Notes under the pieces: model-generated
Seen by the model: the letters and a program-made list of their open reading frames with translations, nothing else
Database searches by the model: none
What the model was told of the DNA's origin: nothing
Position numbers and translations under genes: made by a program
Part shown: positions 7,323-15,538 of the stretch, in pieces
Layout: each line of letters begins with the position of its first letter
How positions within the stretch are numbered: the first letter of the stretch is position 1
Virus record (IMG/VR): IMGVR_UViG_3300044642_000594
Location: 1 to 39,455 of that record
Direction: 5' to 3' (one strand)
DNA: 39,455 bases
Source of the DNA: a virus

Positions 7323-10079
7323 ATGCAGATATATAATGCTCTAGATCTCAAATCTGGTAAAAAGGCGGATTATAATAAAATGGGTACACTTACCCAGCCT
7401 ATCCAGTTTTTGCCTGAAAAGGAAAAAGATGATGAATGGAGAGCATGGAACCTAGATTGGCTAGAGTTCCAAGGTATGAAGCAACTTAGACGCAATGCTC
7501 GTAGACTAATGAAGAACTACAAGCTTGCTAAAGGCATTATTGACAAAGCAGATTACATTGTTGAGGAAGACAATGAAATGGCGGATCTTATTGATACGCT
7601 AACTAAAGAGGACGAGTCTGCACTAGAACTTAAGTTCTATCCCATTATTCCTAATGTAATTAACGTATTGTGTAATGAGTTTTCTAAGAGAAGCTCACGC
7701 ATTATGTTTAAAGCCGTTGATGATATTTCATACAACGAAATGATGGAAGAAAAGCGTTCTATGATAGAGAAAGTTCTTCTACAAGACGCTGAGAGGAAGA
7801 TGATGATGGAAATGATGGCAATGGGTATTGAGCTAGATTCTGAGGAAATGCAGAAAGCTACAGCTCCAGAGAGCCTACAGCAACTTCCAGAGATTGAAGG
7901 ATTTTTTAGAAAAGATTATAGATCTATGATTGAAGAGTGGGCTACCCACCAGATGTCAGTAGATGAAGAAAGATTTAAAATGCAGGAGTTAGAAGAGCGT
8001 GGCTTTAGAGACATGCTTATTACTGACCGTGAATTTTGGCATTTTAAAATGAATGAGGACGACTATGATGTTGAGCTATGGAATCCATTGCTTACGTTCT
8101 ATCACAAGTCTCCAGACGTTAGATACATCTCTCAGGGTAACTGGGTCGGTAAGCTCGATATGTTGTCTGTATCAGACGTTATTGACAAGTATGGATGGAT
8201 GATGACTCAAGATCAGTTAGAGTCTCTAGAAGCCATTTATCCGGTCCGTTCAGCAGGATATGCTGTACAAGGATACCAGAATGATGGAACATATTATGAT
8301 CCTACCAAATCCCATGATTGGAACACAGAAATGCCATCCTTGGGATATAGACAATATGCGTCTTTGTACGATACTAAGTTTGGTACAGGAGATATTGTAG
8401 AGTGGATTCTTGCAGACTCAGAAGACACTGTAGACTTTGGTAAGTCTCATTTGTTACGCGTAGCTACTATCTATTGGAAGTCTCAGCGTAAGATTGGACA
8501 CTTAACTAAGATTACTGAAGAAGGAGAAATTATTCAAGATATTATTTCAGAAAGCTACAAGGTTACAGATAAACCTATTTATAATACTACTATTTATAAA
8601 CAAAAGTCAAAAGATAATCTAATCTTTGGTGAACACATTGATTGGATTTGGATTAATGAAACTTGGGGTGGTATAAAGATTGGACCTAACAGACCGGCAT
8701 TCTGGGGTATGAATAACCCTGGAGGAATTAATCCTATTTATTTAGGTCTCAATGGTGGTAAACCAGGACGGATTCCTTTCCAGTTTAAAGGAGATGCAAC
8801 ACTTTATGGATGTAAACTTCCTGTAGAAGGATCTGTATTTGGTGATAGAAACACAAGAAGTATTTCTTTAGTAGACTTAATGAAGCCTTATCAAATTGGT
8901 TATAATATTGTTAATAACCAAATTGCTGATATTTTAGTAGATGAACTAGGAACAGTTATATTACTAGATCAAAACTCTCTACCTCGTCATTCTTTGGGAG
9001 AAGATTGGGGTAAAAACAATCTAGCCAAAGCTTATGTGGCTATGAAAAATTTCCAGATGCTTCCTTTGGATACATCTATTACAAACACCGAGAATGCTCT
9101 TAACTTTCAGCATTATCAAGTGTTGAACCTAGAACAAACTAATCGTTTGCTTTCTCGTGTTAACCTTGCTAGTTATTTTAAAAACCAAGCTTTTGAAGTA
9201 ATTGGTTTGAACCCTCAACGTATGGGTCAAGTAATATCTCAGCAGCAAACTGCTACAGGGGTAGAGCAAGCAATGAATGCTTCTTACGCACAAACAGAAC
9301 AGTATTTTATTCAACACTCTGATAATTTAATGCCACGTGTGCATCAAATGCGTACAGATTTGGCTCAGTATTATCACTCTAAGAAACCTAATCTACGTCT
9401 TCAGTACATCACTTCTAAAGATGAGAAGGTTAATTTTGAGGTTAATGGTACTGATTTATTGATGAGAGACTTGAATATATTCTGTACAACTAAAACAAAC
9501 TCTCGTGCTGTAATGGAGCAACTTAAACAACTTGCTCTTAGTAACAATACTACTGGTGCTTCTATTTACGATCTTGGTAATGTAATTAAATCTGAGTCTA
9601 TTGCAGAACTTACTGGTGTTCTTAAAAATGCTGAACAGAAAACTCAGGAGGCTAAACAGTCTGAAATGCAGCAGCAACAACAGATGCAGCAAGAAATGAT
9701 TGAGTCTCAAGAACGTCAAAAGCAAATGGATATGCAGTTTAGAGCAGAACAAGCTAATCTTGATAGACAAACTCAAATTACTGTAGCTGAAATTAGAGGT
9801 GCTGGATATGGTGCTGCTGTGGACATTAACCAAAATCAAATGTCAGATTACCAGGATGCTTTAGAAGGTATTCGTAGTGAGCAGCGTTATCAAGATCAAA
9901 TGAACTTAAAACGTGAATCTGAGCTAACTAGAAAAGAACAAGGAAGTCAAAAATTACAGATTGAACGTGAAAGACTTCAAACCCAGCGTGAGATTGCTGA
10001 TAAGCAATTACAGATTGCTCGTGAGAATAAAAATAAGTATGACTCAGGAGGAAAAGTTTCTGGCAAGAAAGGGAAATAA
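7323..10079 (+). CDS. Portal protein
   Basis: This 918-residue protein directly follows terminase, the usual portal position. Portals form a dodecameric ring at one capsid vertex through which DNA is packaged. The first 740 residues are a mixed domain with portal-like features: helical N-terminus (MKQLRRNARRLMKNYKLAKGIIDKADYIVEEDNE), a central beta-rich clip/stem region, and a long helical 'crown' approach (PQRMGQVISQQQTATGVEQAMNASYAQTEQYF). From about residue 760 to 900 it becomes a glutamine- and charge-rich coiled coil containing QMQQEMIESQERQKQMDMQF. It ends in a basic, glycine-rich tail (DSGGKVSGKKGK). Length and the coiled-coil extension resemble portals of crAss-like phages. No identity search was possible. 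Confidence 0.85.
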   Translation: MQIYNALDLKSGKKADYNKMGTLTQPIQFLPEKEKDDEWRAWNLDWLEFQGMKQLRRNARRLMKNYKLAKGIIDKADYIVEEDNEMADLIDTLTKEDESALELKFYPIIPNVINVLCNEFSKRSSRIMFKAVDDISYNEMMEEKRSMIEKVLLQDAERKMMMEMMAMGIELDSEEMQKATAPESLQQLPEIEGFFRKDYRSMIEEWATHQMSVDEERFKMQELEERGFRDMLITDREFWHFKMNEDDYDVELWNPLLTFYHKSPDVRYISQGNWVGKLDMLSVSDVIDKYGWMMTQDQLESLEAIYPVRSAGYAVQGYQNDGTYYDPTKSHDWNTEMPSLGYRQYASLYDTKFGTGDIVEWILADSEDTVDFGKSHLLRVATIYWKSQRKIGHLTKITEEGEIIQDIISESYKVTDKPIYNTTIYKQKSKDNLIFGEHIDWIWINETWGGIKIGPNRPAFWGMNNPGGINPIYLGLNGGKPGRIPFQFKGDATLYGCKLPVEGSVFGDRNTRSISLVDLMKPYQIGYNIVNNQIADILVDELGTVILLDQNSLPRHSLGEDWGKNNLAKAYVAMKNFQMLPLDTSITNTENALNFQHYQVLNLEQTNRLLSRVNLASYFKNQAFEVIGLNPQRMGQVISQQQTATGVEQAMNASYAQTEQYFIQHSDNLMPRVHQMRTDLAQYYHSKKPNLRLQYITSKDEKVNFEVNGTDLLMRDLNIFCTTKTNSRAVMEQLKQLALSNNTTGASIYDLGNVIKSESIAELTGVLKNAEQKTQEAKQSEMQQQQQMQQEMIESQERQKQMDMQFRAEQANLDRQTQITVAEIRGAGYGAAVDINQNQMSDYQDALEGIRSEQRYQDQMNLKRESELTRKEQGSQKLQIERERLQTQREIADKQLQIARENKNKYDSGGKVSGKKGK

Positions 10080-10123
10080 CTATAGCTCTATTATCCGCAC
10101 CTTAGATAAAAAAGATGCGTTAT

Positions 10124-10146
10124 ACATAAATTTTTAAGATTTATGT
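10124..10146. promoter_or_regulatory. Inverted repeat upstream of capsid operon
   Basis: ACATAAAT and ATTTATGT form a perfect 8-bp inverted repeat around a 7-base loop in the 109-base gap between portal and putative scaffold. No T-run follows that would make it a standard terminator. It abuts the TTGTATATT element, so it could be an operator or an RNA hairpin at the head of the transcript. Confidence 0.4.
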
Positions 10147-10154
10147 TGTATATT
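10146..10154 (+). promoter_or_regulatory. TTGTATATT element, putative promoter of head genes
   Basis: TTGTATATT starts 43 bases before the ATG at 10189. The same or a near-identical nonamer starts 41 bases before the ATG at 17033 and 40 bases before the ATG at 38978. TATATT resembles part of the Bacteroidota -7 box (TAnnTTTG), but no convincing -33 TTG is present. A phage-type promoter is an inference from position and recurrence. Confidence 0.35.
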
Positions 10155-10176
10155 AAATATGTAGAGATACACATAA

Positions 10177-10187
10177 AACCAAACAAA
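10177..10187 (+). promoter_or_regulatory. A-rich leader motif before putative scaffold gene
   Basis: AACCAAACAAA ends one base before the ATG at 10189 and is identical to the motif upstream of the gene at 293. It replaces a Shine-Dalgarno sequence and supports this start. Confidence 0.45.
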
Positions 10188-10188
10188 A

Positions 10189-11442
10189 ATGAATGACAAT
10201 CAAACAAATGTACAGACATCTGTACAGCAAGTAGATCTTGATATTGATAGTTGGTTAGGAGCCCCTGGTGCGGAAAGCATTGTAACTCCTTCCACTGAAG
10301 AAAAGAAAGAACAGAAGCCAAACATCTTTAGTCAGGGAAAGTTTGATACAAACTTTCTAGATGAGGAAGATGATGAAACTGAAGATGCAAAAAAGGATAT
10401 TAATCCTGAAGCTGCTAAAACGTTTATTGATGATCTTGTAAATGTAGATGAGGAAGAAGATGATGAAGATTCTTCTAAGTCTAGAAGAGGAAGACCTAAG
10501 ACAGAAAAGTCTGGATTAGTAGAATTTCTTAAGAAACGCATTGAGTCAAAGGAAATGTTTGCCTTTGATGACTACGATGAGAAGACGCAGTCTTTAGAAG
10601 ACTATTTAAGTGGTCTTGGAGAGAAAGATGTTGAGGAGCTATGGCAAGCCAACATTGATAACTTAAAACAAGAAGTTGCTGCTAAAACTCCTCAAGAGTT
10701 CTTTGAATCATTACCTGAAGAGTTGCAATATGCAGCTAAGTACGTAGCAGATGGAGGACAAGATCTAAGAGGTCTTTTCCAAGCTCTTGCTCAGGTTGAA
10801 CAAGTTCGTCAACTTGATCCTACTAATGAATATGACCAAGAGGGAATTGTAAGAAGTTATTTACAAGCCACTGGTTTTGGTTCAGAAGATGAGATTGATG
10901 AGGAACTAGCTACTTGGAGAGATCTAGGTGTACTAGAGAAAAAAGCCAAGCAGTTTAAACCTAAGTTGGATCAAATGCAAGAAGAGTATGTACAAGCTCA
11001 ACTTGCTGAACAAGAGAATAGAAAAATTCAGCAGGAACAAGCTGCTGATGCATACATGAAGAATGTATTTGAAGCTCTTAGACCAGCCGAGATTAACGGA
11101 CTTAAGCTTGATAAAAAGACTCAAGCTCAGTTATATAGTGGACTAGTTCAACCAAACTATCCTTCTATTAGCGGTAGACCAACTAATCAGTTAGGCCATC
11201 TTCTAGAGAAGTACCAGTTTGTAGAACCAAATTATCCACTTATTGCTGAAGCACTTTGGTTGCTTTCTAATCCTGATGAATACAGAGCTAATCTTGTAAA
11301 ACAGGGCAAGAACCAAGCAGTAGAACAAACTGTGAGACAGTTAAAAACTGAGCAAGCTCGTAAGAATGTTTCTACTTATCAGGAAGAAGAAGATACTAGA
11401 TCTAGAAAGATTGCTAGACCTGCAAACATATTTAAAAGATAG
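10189..11442 (+). CDS. Putative scaffolding / capsid assembly protein
   Basis: This 417-residue protein lies between portal and major capsid genes, the usual scaffold position. It is very acidic at the N-terminus (DEEDDETED about 58-66 and VDEEEDDED about 86-94). An AT-hook-like RRGRPK follows (99-104). The centre is helical, with a glutamine-rich coiled coil around 250-292 (AKQFKPKLDQMQEEYVQAQL). The C-terminus is basic (RSRKIARPANIFKR), like the capsid-binding ends of many scaffolds. Scaffold proteins guide capsid shell assembly and leave or are cleaved before maturation. No protease motif is seen. The stop is TAG. Scaffold is inferred from context and composition, not from a recognised family. 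Confidence 0.6.
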   Translation: MNDNQTNVQTSVQQVDLDIDSWLGAPGAESIVTPSTEEKKEQKPNIFSQGKFDTNFLDEEDDETEDAKKDINPEAAKTFIDDLVNVDEEEDDEDSSKSRRGRPKTEKSGLVEFLKKRIESKEMFAFDDYDEKTQSLEDYLSGLGEKDVEELWQANIDNLKQEVAAKTPQEFFESLPEELQYAAKYVADGGQDLRGLFQALAQVEQVRQLDPTNEYDQEGIVRSYLQATGFGSEDEIDEELATWRDLGVLEKKAKQFKPKLDQMQEEYVQAQLAEQENRKIQQEQAADAYMKNVFEALRPAEINGLKLDKKTQAQLYSGLVQPNYPSISGRPTNQLGHLLEKYQFVEPNYPLIAEALWLLSNPDEYRANLVKQGKNQAVEQTVRQLKTEQARKNVSTYQEEEDTRSRKIARPANIFKR

Positions 11443-11446
11443 AAAA

Positions 11447-11478
11447 ATTAACCCTTATAAAATTATTATTAACCCTTT
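11447..11478 (+). promoter_or_regulatory. Direct repeat ATTAACCCTT in the capsid gene leader
   Basis: ATTAACCCTT occurs at 11447-11456 and again at 11468-11477, just before the major capsid ATG at 11494. A relative (TATAACCCTT, 15516-15525) precedes the other probably abundant virion gene at 15539. This may be a leader or expression element for highly made proteins. Confidence 0.35.
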
Positions 11479-11493
11479 AAATTAAACAGCCTT

Positions 11494-13113
11494 ATGGCAA
11501 CTCCGGTTTTGAACAATGGTATATTTCTACGGGATACCAGCTATCAGACTAGCTCACACGTAGACAGCTACCACCTTTCAAACTTGCTTAAGTCAGCAGA
11601 ACCTACAGACCTTGGTCCAGTAGATTTGTGGGCAATGGCACAAAAAGTAGAAATGCCTTTGTACCAAATGTCTAGCTTTGGCGGTAAGAACGTTATCTCT
11701 GTAGATAACGCACGTGGTGAGTACAAGTGGCAGATTCCTGTTACCCAGGATCTTCCTTATGTAACTGAAGATATTGAATCAGGCAATGCTACTAAAGGTA
11801 TTGATGGTCAGTCCTTCAAGATCAAATTGAACAAGCGTTCTTTTGGTCACGGTGATATTATCACTTATGACAAGTACAATGGTGTTGAAATGTACATCAC
11901 TGCAGATGATATCATCCCTGCTGGTGACGGTTTTATCTACACTGTTCAGTTGGTAAACAATGACAATGCTAAGTTCTTGGATAACAAGTATCTTAAAGTT
12001 GGTACTAAGGTGTTCCGTAAAGGTTCTGCTCGTGGTGAGTATGGTGAAAGATTCTCTGACATCGGTAACATCAACGCTGGATTCCGTGAATTCTATAACT
12101 ATGTAGGTGGAGCTGAAGCTCACGTTCATTATTCTGTAAGCTCTAGAGCTGACTTGATGATGAAAGGTGGAATGAAAGCTGATGGCACAGTTCCAGTTAT
12201 TGAACTTTGGAGAAACTTTGACAAGAGCTCAGATCCTTCTGTTTCTTCTCTAGAAGACATGGCTTCTAAAATGGGTAAAGATTATGTAAAGAAAGCTTAC
12301 CAGTCTGGTCAGTTGACTCGTACATTCTTGACTACTATGGAAGCGGCTCATTTGACCAAAATTGCTAATGACATTGAGACCTACCTAATGTGGGGTCAGG
12401 GTGGTAAAGTTAAGCAGGATGGTCCTGATGATATCCGTCTATCTGTAGGTCTTTGGAAGCAGCTTGATAACTCTTACAAGCGTATTTACAACAAAGGTTC
12501 ATTCAATCTTGACTTGTTTAAGTCTGAGATCTTTAACTTCTTCAACGGTAAAGTTGAATTCCAAGGTCCAGATCCTAAGCGTCAATTGGTTGTACAAACT
12601 GGACTTGGTGGTATGAAGCTTGTTAACGAAGCTATTAAGAAAGAGGCTATCAACTCTGGCTTGGTAATCAATGCTTCTGAAGTAGGTGCTATCACTGGTA
12701 AAGGAATGGATCTAAACTTTGGATTTGCATATACTCAGTACGTTATTCCTTTCTTGGCTAACGTTAAGTTTGTGTTGAACCCAGCGTTTGATAACATTCA
12801 TACTAACGATATTGAGAACCCAATTATTGATGGTTTCCCATTGTCTTCTTACAATTTCATTATCTTTGATATTACTGAGAATACTAACGACAACATCTTC
12901 TTGTTGAAGCTTTCTTGGGATAATCAATTGAAGTGGTTCTATCAGAACGGTACTATGGATTACATGGGACGTACTCAAGGCTTCCAGTCTTCTGGACAGT
13001 TCAACGGTTACCGTGTATTCATGACTCAAACTATGCCAGCTATCTGGGTTAAAGACCCAACCAAGGTGTTGAAGATTGTCATGAGAAACCCAGTTACTGG
13101 AGGATCATTCTAA
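11494..13113 (+). CDS. Major capsid protein (HK97-fold, putative)
   Basis: This 539-residue protein follows the putative scaffold, where the major capsid gene is expected. It has no membrane or catalytic signature. An N-terminal arm-like region (to about 100) precedes a long mixed domain and a beta-rich C-terminus, NPVTGGSF being the last eight residues. An inserted strand-rich segment (about residues 130-200: MYITADDIIPAGDGFIYTVQLVNNDNAK...) could be a surface domain. Codon use differs from its neighbours: arginine is often CGT here, whereas AGA dominates in the fibre genes, which suggests strong expression. Length is in the range of crAss-like capsid proteins. Its leader has the repeated AACCCTT motif, and a structured RNA candidate follows the stop. 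Confidence 0.82.
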   Translation: MATPVLNNGIFLRDTSYQTSSHVDSYHLSNLLKSAEPTDLGPVDLWAMAQKVEMPLYQMSSFGGKNVISVDNARGEYKWQIPVTQDLPYVTEDIESGNATKGIDGQSFKIKLNKRSFGHGDIITYDKYNGVEMYITADDIIPAGDGFIYTVQLVNNDNAKFLDNKYLKVGTKVFRKGSARGEYGERFSDIGNINAGFREFYNYVGGAEAHVHYSVSSRADLMMKGGMKADGTVPVIELWRNFDKSSDPSVSSLEDMASKMGKDYVKKAYQSGQLTRTFLTTMEAAHLTKIANDIETYLMWGQGGKVKQDGPDDIRLSVGLWKQLDNSYKRIYNKGSFNLDLFKSEIFNFFNGKVEFQGPDPKRQLVVQTGLGGMKLVNEAIKKEAINSGLVINASEVGAITGKGMDLNFGFAYTQYVIPFLANVKFVLNPAFDNIHTNDIENPIIDGFPLSSYNFIIFDITENTNDNIFLLKLSWDNQLKWFYQNGTMDYMGRTQGFQSSGQFNGYRVFMTQTMPAIWVKDPTKVLKIVMRNPVTGGSF

Positions 13114-13129
13114 TAAAATAATATCTAAT

Positions 13130-13280
13130 GCAGGGGGATTTAGGTCTCCCTGCTGAAGATATGCCAATGCCTCCCCGTAGATAGTCTCTGCGGGCCACCT
13201 ATTGTACGCGTACCATGGTGATCACATGGGGAGCTCGCAACTCTCAATAGGTTCTAAACGTGAGGTCGCAAAATGCGACC
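13130..13280 (+). ncRNA. Structured RNA candidate between capsid and next gene
   Basis: The 199-base gap after the capsid gene is GC-richer than the sequence around it and folds by eye into four consecutive elements. A 9-bp hairpin is at 13130-13138 with 13145-13153 (one G-U). An 8-bp hairpin is CCCGTAGA/TCTGCGGG (13174-13181 with 13187-13194). A longer-range stem is ACCTATTG/CAATAGGT (13197-13204 with 13245-13252), enclosing CCATG/CATGG (13213-13217 with 13225-13229). A 7-bp hairpin is GGTCGCA/TGCGACC (13264-13270 with 13274-13280). No long open frame crosses it. No T-run follows the stems, so a plain terminator is unlikely. It does not fold as a tRNA. Possible roles are a stable 3' end protecting capsid mRNA, an attenuator, or a small RNA. 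Confidence 0.55.
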
Positions 13281-13295
13281 GCTAGTTGTAATAAA

Positions 13296-13312
13296 AACCA
13301 AATAAACCAAAC
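13296..13312 (+). promoter_or_regulatory. A-rich leader motif before gene at 13313
   Basis: Two AACCAAA-type units in tandem (13296-13302 and 13305-13311) precede the ATG at 13313, as before the genes at 293 and 10189. It is a Bacteroidota-style leader without a Shine-Dalgarno sequence and supports the chosen start. Confidence 0.4.
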
Positions 13313-14329
13313 ATGAGCGGAGTAACAATCGTGGAGAAGTATCCACAAAACAAAAAGTCCACTATTGCCATTAGACCATTCTTTGATCCAATGGTAGATA
13401 ACATGGGACTACAGAAGTATGGATTAAGTCTTTTTGATGGAGCTTTTCATGAGGAACAGCTAGCTTGTCTTGAGATTAACGGTATCAAACGATATATTAC
13501 AGGATTGAATGAGTTTTCACCTGAAGTTAAAAATTTGCCTGCTGAAGATCAAGAAGCTAAAATCAAACAGATTAGAGTAGTAGTAGCTCAGTTAGAAAGA
13601 GAACTAGCTGCCAATGTTGTAGAACCTACTGATGAGCAGTTCTGGAACAAAATTAAATTAATGAAACCTGATAATTCAGAGTTTTGGGATAAGATTAAAA
13701 TTAGATGCGGCAACGAACCTACTTATCTAGAACCTGATAAAGATCCATATGATTTAATTAGATTATATGCTATTGACGCAGGAGGATTTTCAATTGTAGC
13801 TAAAAGCTTGGAAGAAGCACGCAGAATGCCAGTTCCTCCAAAGTTTTATTTGGACAAGCTTGAAGAAACTGCATCAGTGCAAACAGAAGTTAAGAAGCTT
13901 CGTAATAAAGCTCTTTCCGAACTTCAGAAGTTGTTTGATAAGAATCAGAATAAGTTATTGTATGTAGCAAAAGTGCTAGATGCAAACAGTGCTCAGTATA
14001 AGAAGTCTACTCCTAATGATATTATCTATGACAACATGGATAAATACATCAATGGGGATCTTGTAGAAAAAGATAAGCGTAAAACCGCTCAGAGATTCTT
14101 AGATGCTGCTACACTTGATATGGAAACTTTAAAGATTAGAGCAATTGTTAAAGATTCATCATATTTTAAGTTTATTGCAACTAAAGCTGATGGGTTTATC
14201 TACCACATGGAAACTACAACAATGTTAGGACGAACTCCTTCTGATTGTGTAGAATACTTGAAAAATCCTTTGAACGAAGAGATTTTGGTAGACTTAACTA
14301 AGAAGGTTGAGAAGTATTGGAATCAATAA
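13313..14329 (+). CDS. Putative virion structural protein, 338 aa
   Basis: This 338-residue mostly alpha-helical protein comes immediately after the capsid gene. It opens with a short strand-rich region (SGVTIVEKYPQNKKSTIAIRPFFDP). It continues with a charged helical core (VVVAQLERELAANVV; ETASVQTEVKKLRNKALSELQKLF). A near-duplicated short motif occurs in the middle: FWNKIKLMKPDNSEFWDKIKI has the FW(N/D)KIK unit twice. The C-terminus reads RTPSDCVEYLKNPLNEEILVDLTKKVEKYWNQ. I do not recognise the family. Position between capsid and connector genes suggests a head-completion or internal virion protein. An 11-bp perfect hairpin follows its stop. Confidence 0.65.
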   Translation: MSGVTIVEKYPQNKKSTIAIRPFFDPMVDNMGLQKYGLSLFDGAFHEEQLACLEINGIKRYITGLNEFSPEVKNLPAEDQEAKIKQIRVVVAQLERELAANVVEPTDEQFWNKIKLMKPDNSEFWDKIKIRCGNEPTYLEPDKDPYDLIRLYAIDAGGFSIVAKSLEEARRMPVPPKFYLDKLEETASVQTEVKKLRNKALSELQKLFDKNQNKLLYVAKVLDANSAQYKKSTPNDIIYDNMDKYINGDLVEKDKRKTAQRFLDAATLDMETLKIRAIVKDSSYFKFIATKADGFIYHMETTTMLGRTPSDCVEYLKNPLNEEILVDLTKKVEKYWNQ

Positions 14330-14336
14330 AAACAGT

Positions 14337-14370
14337 ACCTGGATGCTTACTATAAGAACAGCATCCAGGT
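14337..14370 (+). terminator. Perfect 11-bp hairpin after gene at 13313 (terminator or mRNA stem)
   Basis: ACCTGGATGCT (14337-14347) pairs perfectly with AGCATCCAGGT (14360-14370) across a 12-base loop in the 52-base gap between two genes. The bases after it are CATTATAAAAT, without a U-tract. A true intrinsic terminator is therefore doubtful, and an RNA-processing or stabilising stem is equally likely. Confidence 0.45.
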
Positions 14371-14381
14371 CATTATAAAAT

Positions 14382-15086
14382 ATGAACAACAATCTGTTAC
14401 AAATTAAAATCAAGCAAAGGCTTAACAAGCTTAGCTCATTTGATTATGACAACATTGAATGTTGGATGATCCAAGAAGCTTTTAATAAAGCTCAGCTTGA
14501 GTGGGTAAGAAGAAGATTGCATGGGCTAAATGCTTTAAGAGAATCTTCTGAACAAAGTGTAACAGTTGTTGATGATGTTCAAATATTACTTACTGAAACA
14601 GAACTACGTGGTATAGAACAACTTAAGTTCTTTGAAACAGAAATTATTCCAGCTAATTACTTACATTTCGTAAGAGTTGGTGCTAATGTAAAGAATGATT
14701 GCTGTCCAAAAAGAGTGCTTTCTACAATTTATCAAGCTGAAGAAGCTAACGTAGATATGTTATTAGCTGATAGTTTTAAGTCTCCTTCATTTGAGTGGGC
14801 AGAAACTTTCTGCACAATTATTGGAGACAAGATTAGAATTTACACTAATGGTTTGTTTACTGTCCATGATGCTAAATTAGTGTATTACAGAAAACCAAAA
14901 GATATTCAGATTGCTGGATGCACAAATATTTCTACAGGACAAACTTTTCTAACTAATGTAGAATGTGAGTTAAAAGATGATATTTGTGAAATTATTGTAG
15001 ATGAAGCTGCTGCTATTTTAGCAGGTGATATAGAGTCTATGAATCAGTACCAAAGAGAAGTTCAAAACGCACAAAGAAATAGCTAA
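14382..15086 (+). CDS. Putative head-tail connector / adaptor protein
   Basis: This 234-residue protein starts with helices resembling the entry of head-tail adaptor proteins (LLQIKIKQRLNKLSSFDYDNIECWMIQEAFNKAQLEWVRRRL). A beta-rich middle follows (YLHFVRVGANV; KIRIYTNGLFTVHDAKLVYYRKPKDIQIAG). It finishes with CELKDDICEIIVDEAAAILAGDIES. The 'YYRKPxxI ... ELxDxxxExIVDxAAxI' ending is a pattern I associate with connector or tail-completion proteins in tailed phages. Position after capsid and head-completion genes agrees. The stop overlaps the next start as TAATG. Family level is uncertain; a P22 gp4-like tail tubular role is one possibility. Confidence 0.6.
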   Translation: MNNNLLQIKIKQRLNKLSSFDYDNIECWMIQEAFNKAQLEWVRRRLHGLNALRESSEQSVTVVDDVQILLTETELRGIEQLKFFETEIIPANYLHFVRVGANVKNDCCPKRVLSTIYQAEEANVDMLLADSFKSPSFEWAETFCTIIGDKIRIYTNGLFTVHDAKLVYYRKPKDIQIAGCTNISTGQTFLTNVECELKDDICEIIVDEAAAILAGDIESMNQYQREVQNAQRNS

Positions 15087-15499
15087 TGATGCAGAAATTA
15101 CAAAGACCTAGTATGATGGGACCATGTGCTGAAACAGCAATGATGTTGGCTCATGCACAAGCTTTGACAACTAGCATGCATCAGTTGCATCTTAAAATTA
15201 CTGGGCCTGGTTCTTATTCAGCTCATAAAGCTCTTAATGAATTTTATGATGCAATGCCAGATCTTGTAGACACTGTAGCTGAGCAGTATCAAGGAGCTCG
15301 TGAGAAGCTTTTAGATTTTCCAATGGTTGCTGCGTATAAGTGCAGTTCTGTACAGGAAGCAATTTCTCACATGAAAGATTTATATACTGAAGTTGTAGAA
15401 TTACAAAAAATTATGCCTTTTTCTGAAGTAGTAAACCAACTAGATGAGGTGAAAAGTTTGATTTCTTCAACTAAGTATAAGTTAATGTTCTTAAGTTAA
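15086..15499 (+). CDS. Small helical virion-associated protein (unknown)
   Basis: This 137-residue, almost entirely helical, methionine-rich protein is translationally coupled to the connector-like gene by TAATG. It opens MMQKLQRPSMMGPCAETAMMLAHAQALTTSMHQLHLKITG and ends in a helical KSLISSTKYKLMFLS. There is a conserved-looking central part (ALNEFYDAMPDLVDTVAEQYQGAREKLLDFP) resembling a four-helix, ferritin- or Dps-like sequence pattern. The metal ligands of that family are not convincingly present. Position suggests a minor head or connector protein. Function is unknown. Confidence 0.6.
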   Translation: MMQKLQRPSMMGPCAETAMMLAHAQALTTSMHQLHLKITGPGSYSAHKALNEFYDAMPDLVDTVAEQYQGAREKLLDFPMVAAYKCSSVQEAISHMKDLYTEVVELQKIMPFSEVVNQLDEVKSLISSTKYKLMFLS

Positions 15500-15515
15500 A
15501 ATTTATTTATTTATC

Positions 15516-15525
15516 TATAACCCTT
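15516..15525 (+). promoter_or_regulatory. AACCCTT leader motif before gene at 15539
   Basis: TATAACCCTT lies 14-23 bases before the ATG at 15539 and matches the repeated ATTAACCCTT before the capsid gene. Sharing between two probably highly expressed virion genes suggests a leader element. Confidence 0.3.
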
Positions 15526-15538
15526 AAATTTAAAAATT

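Noticed and set aside
9456-9839. Antisense open frame of 127 codons opposite the portal
   Set aside because: Its Leu/Ser-rich composition mirrors the Gln/Glu/Lys-rich coiled coil on the + strand; no start context and no neighbours on that strand.
13114-13312. tRNA or simple terminator in the gap after the capsid gene
   Set aside because: No T-loop consensus, no acceptor pairing of the right length, and no U-tract after any hairpin.
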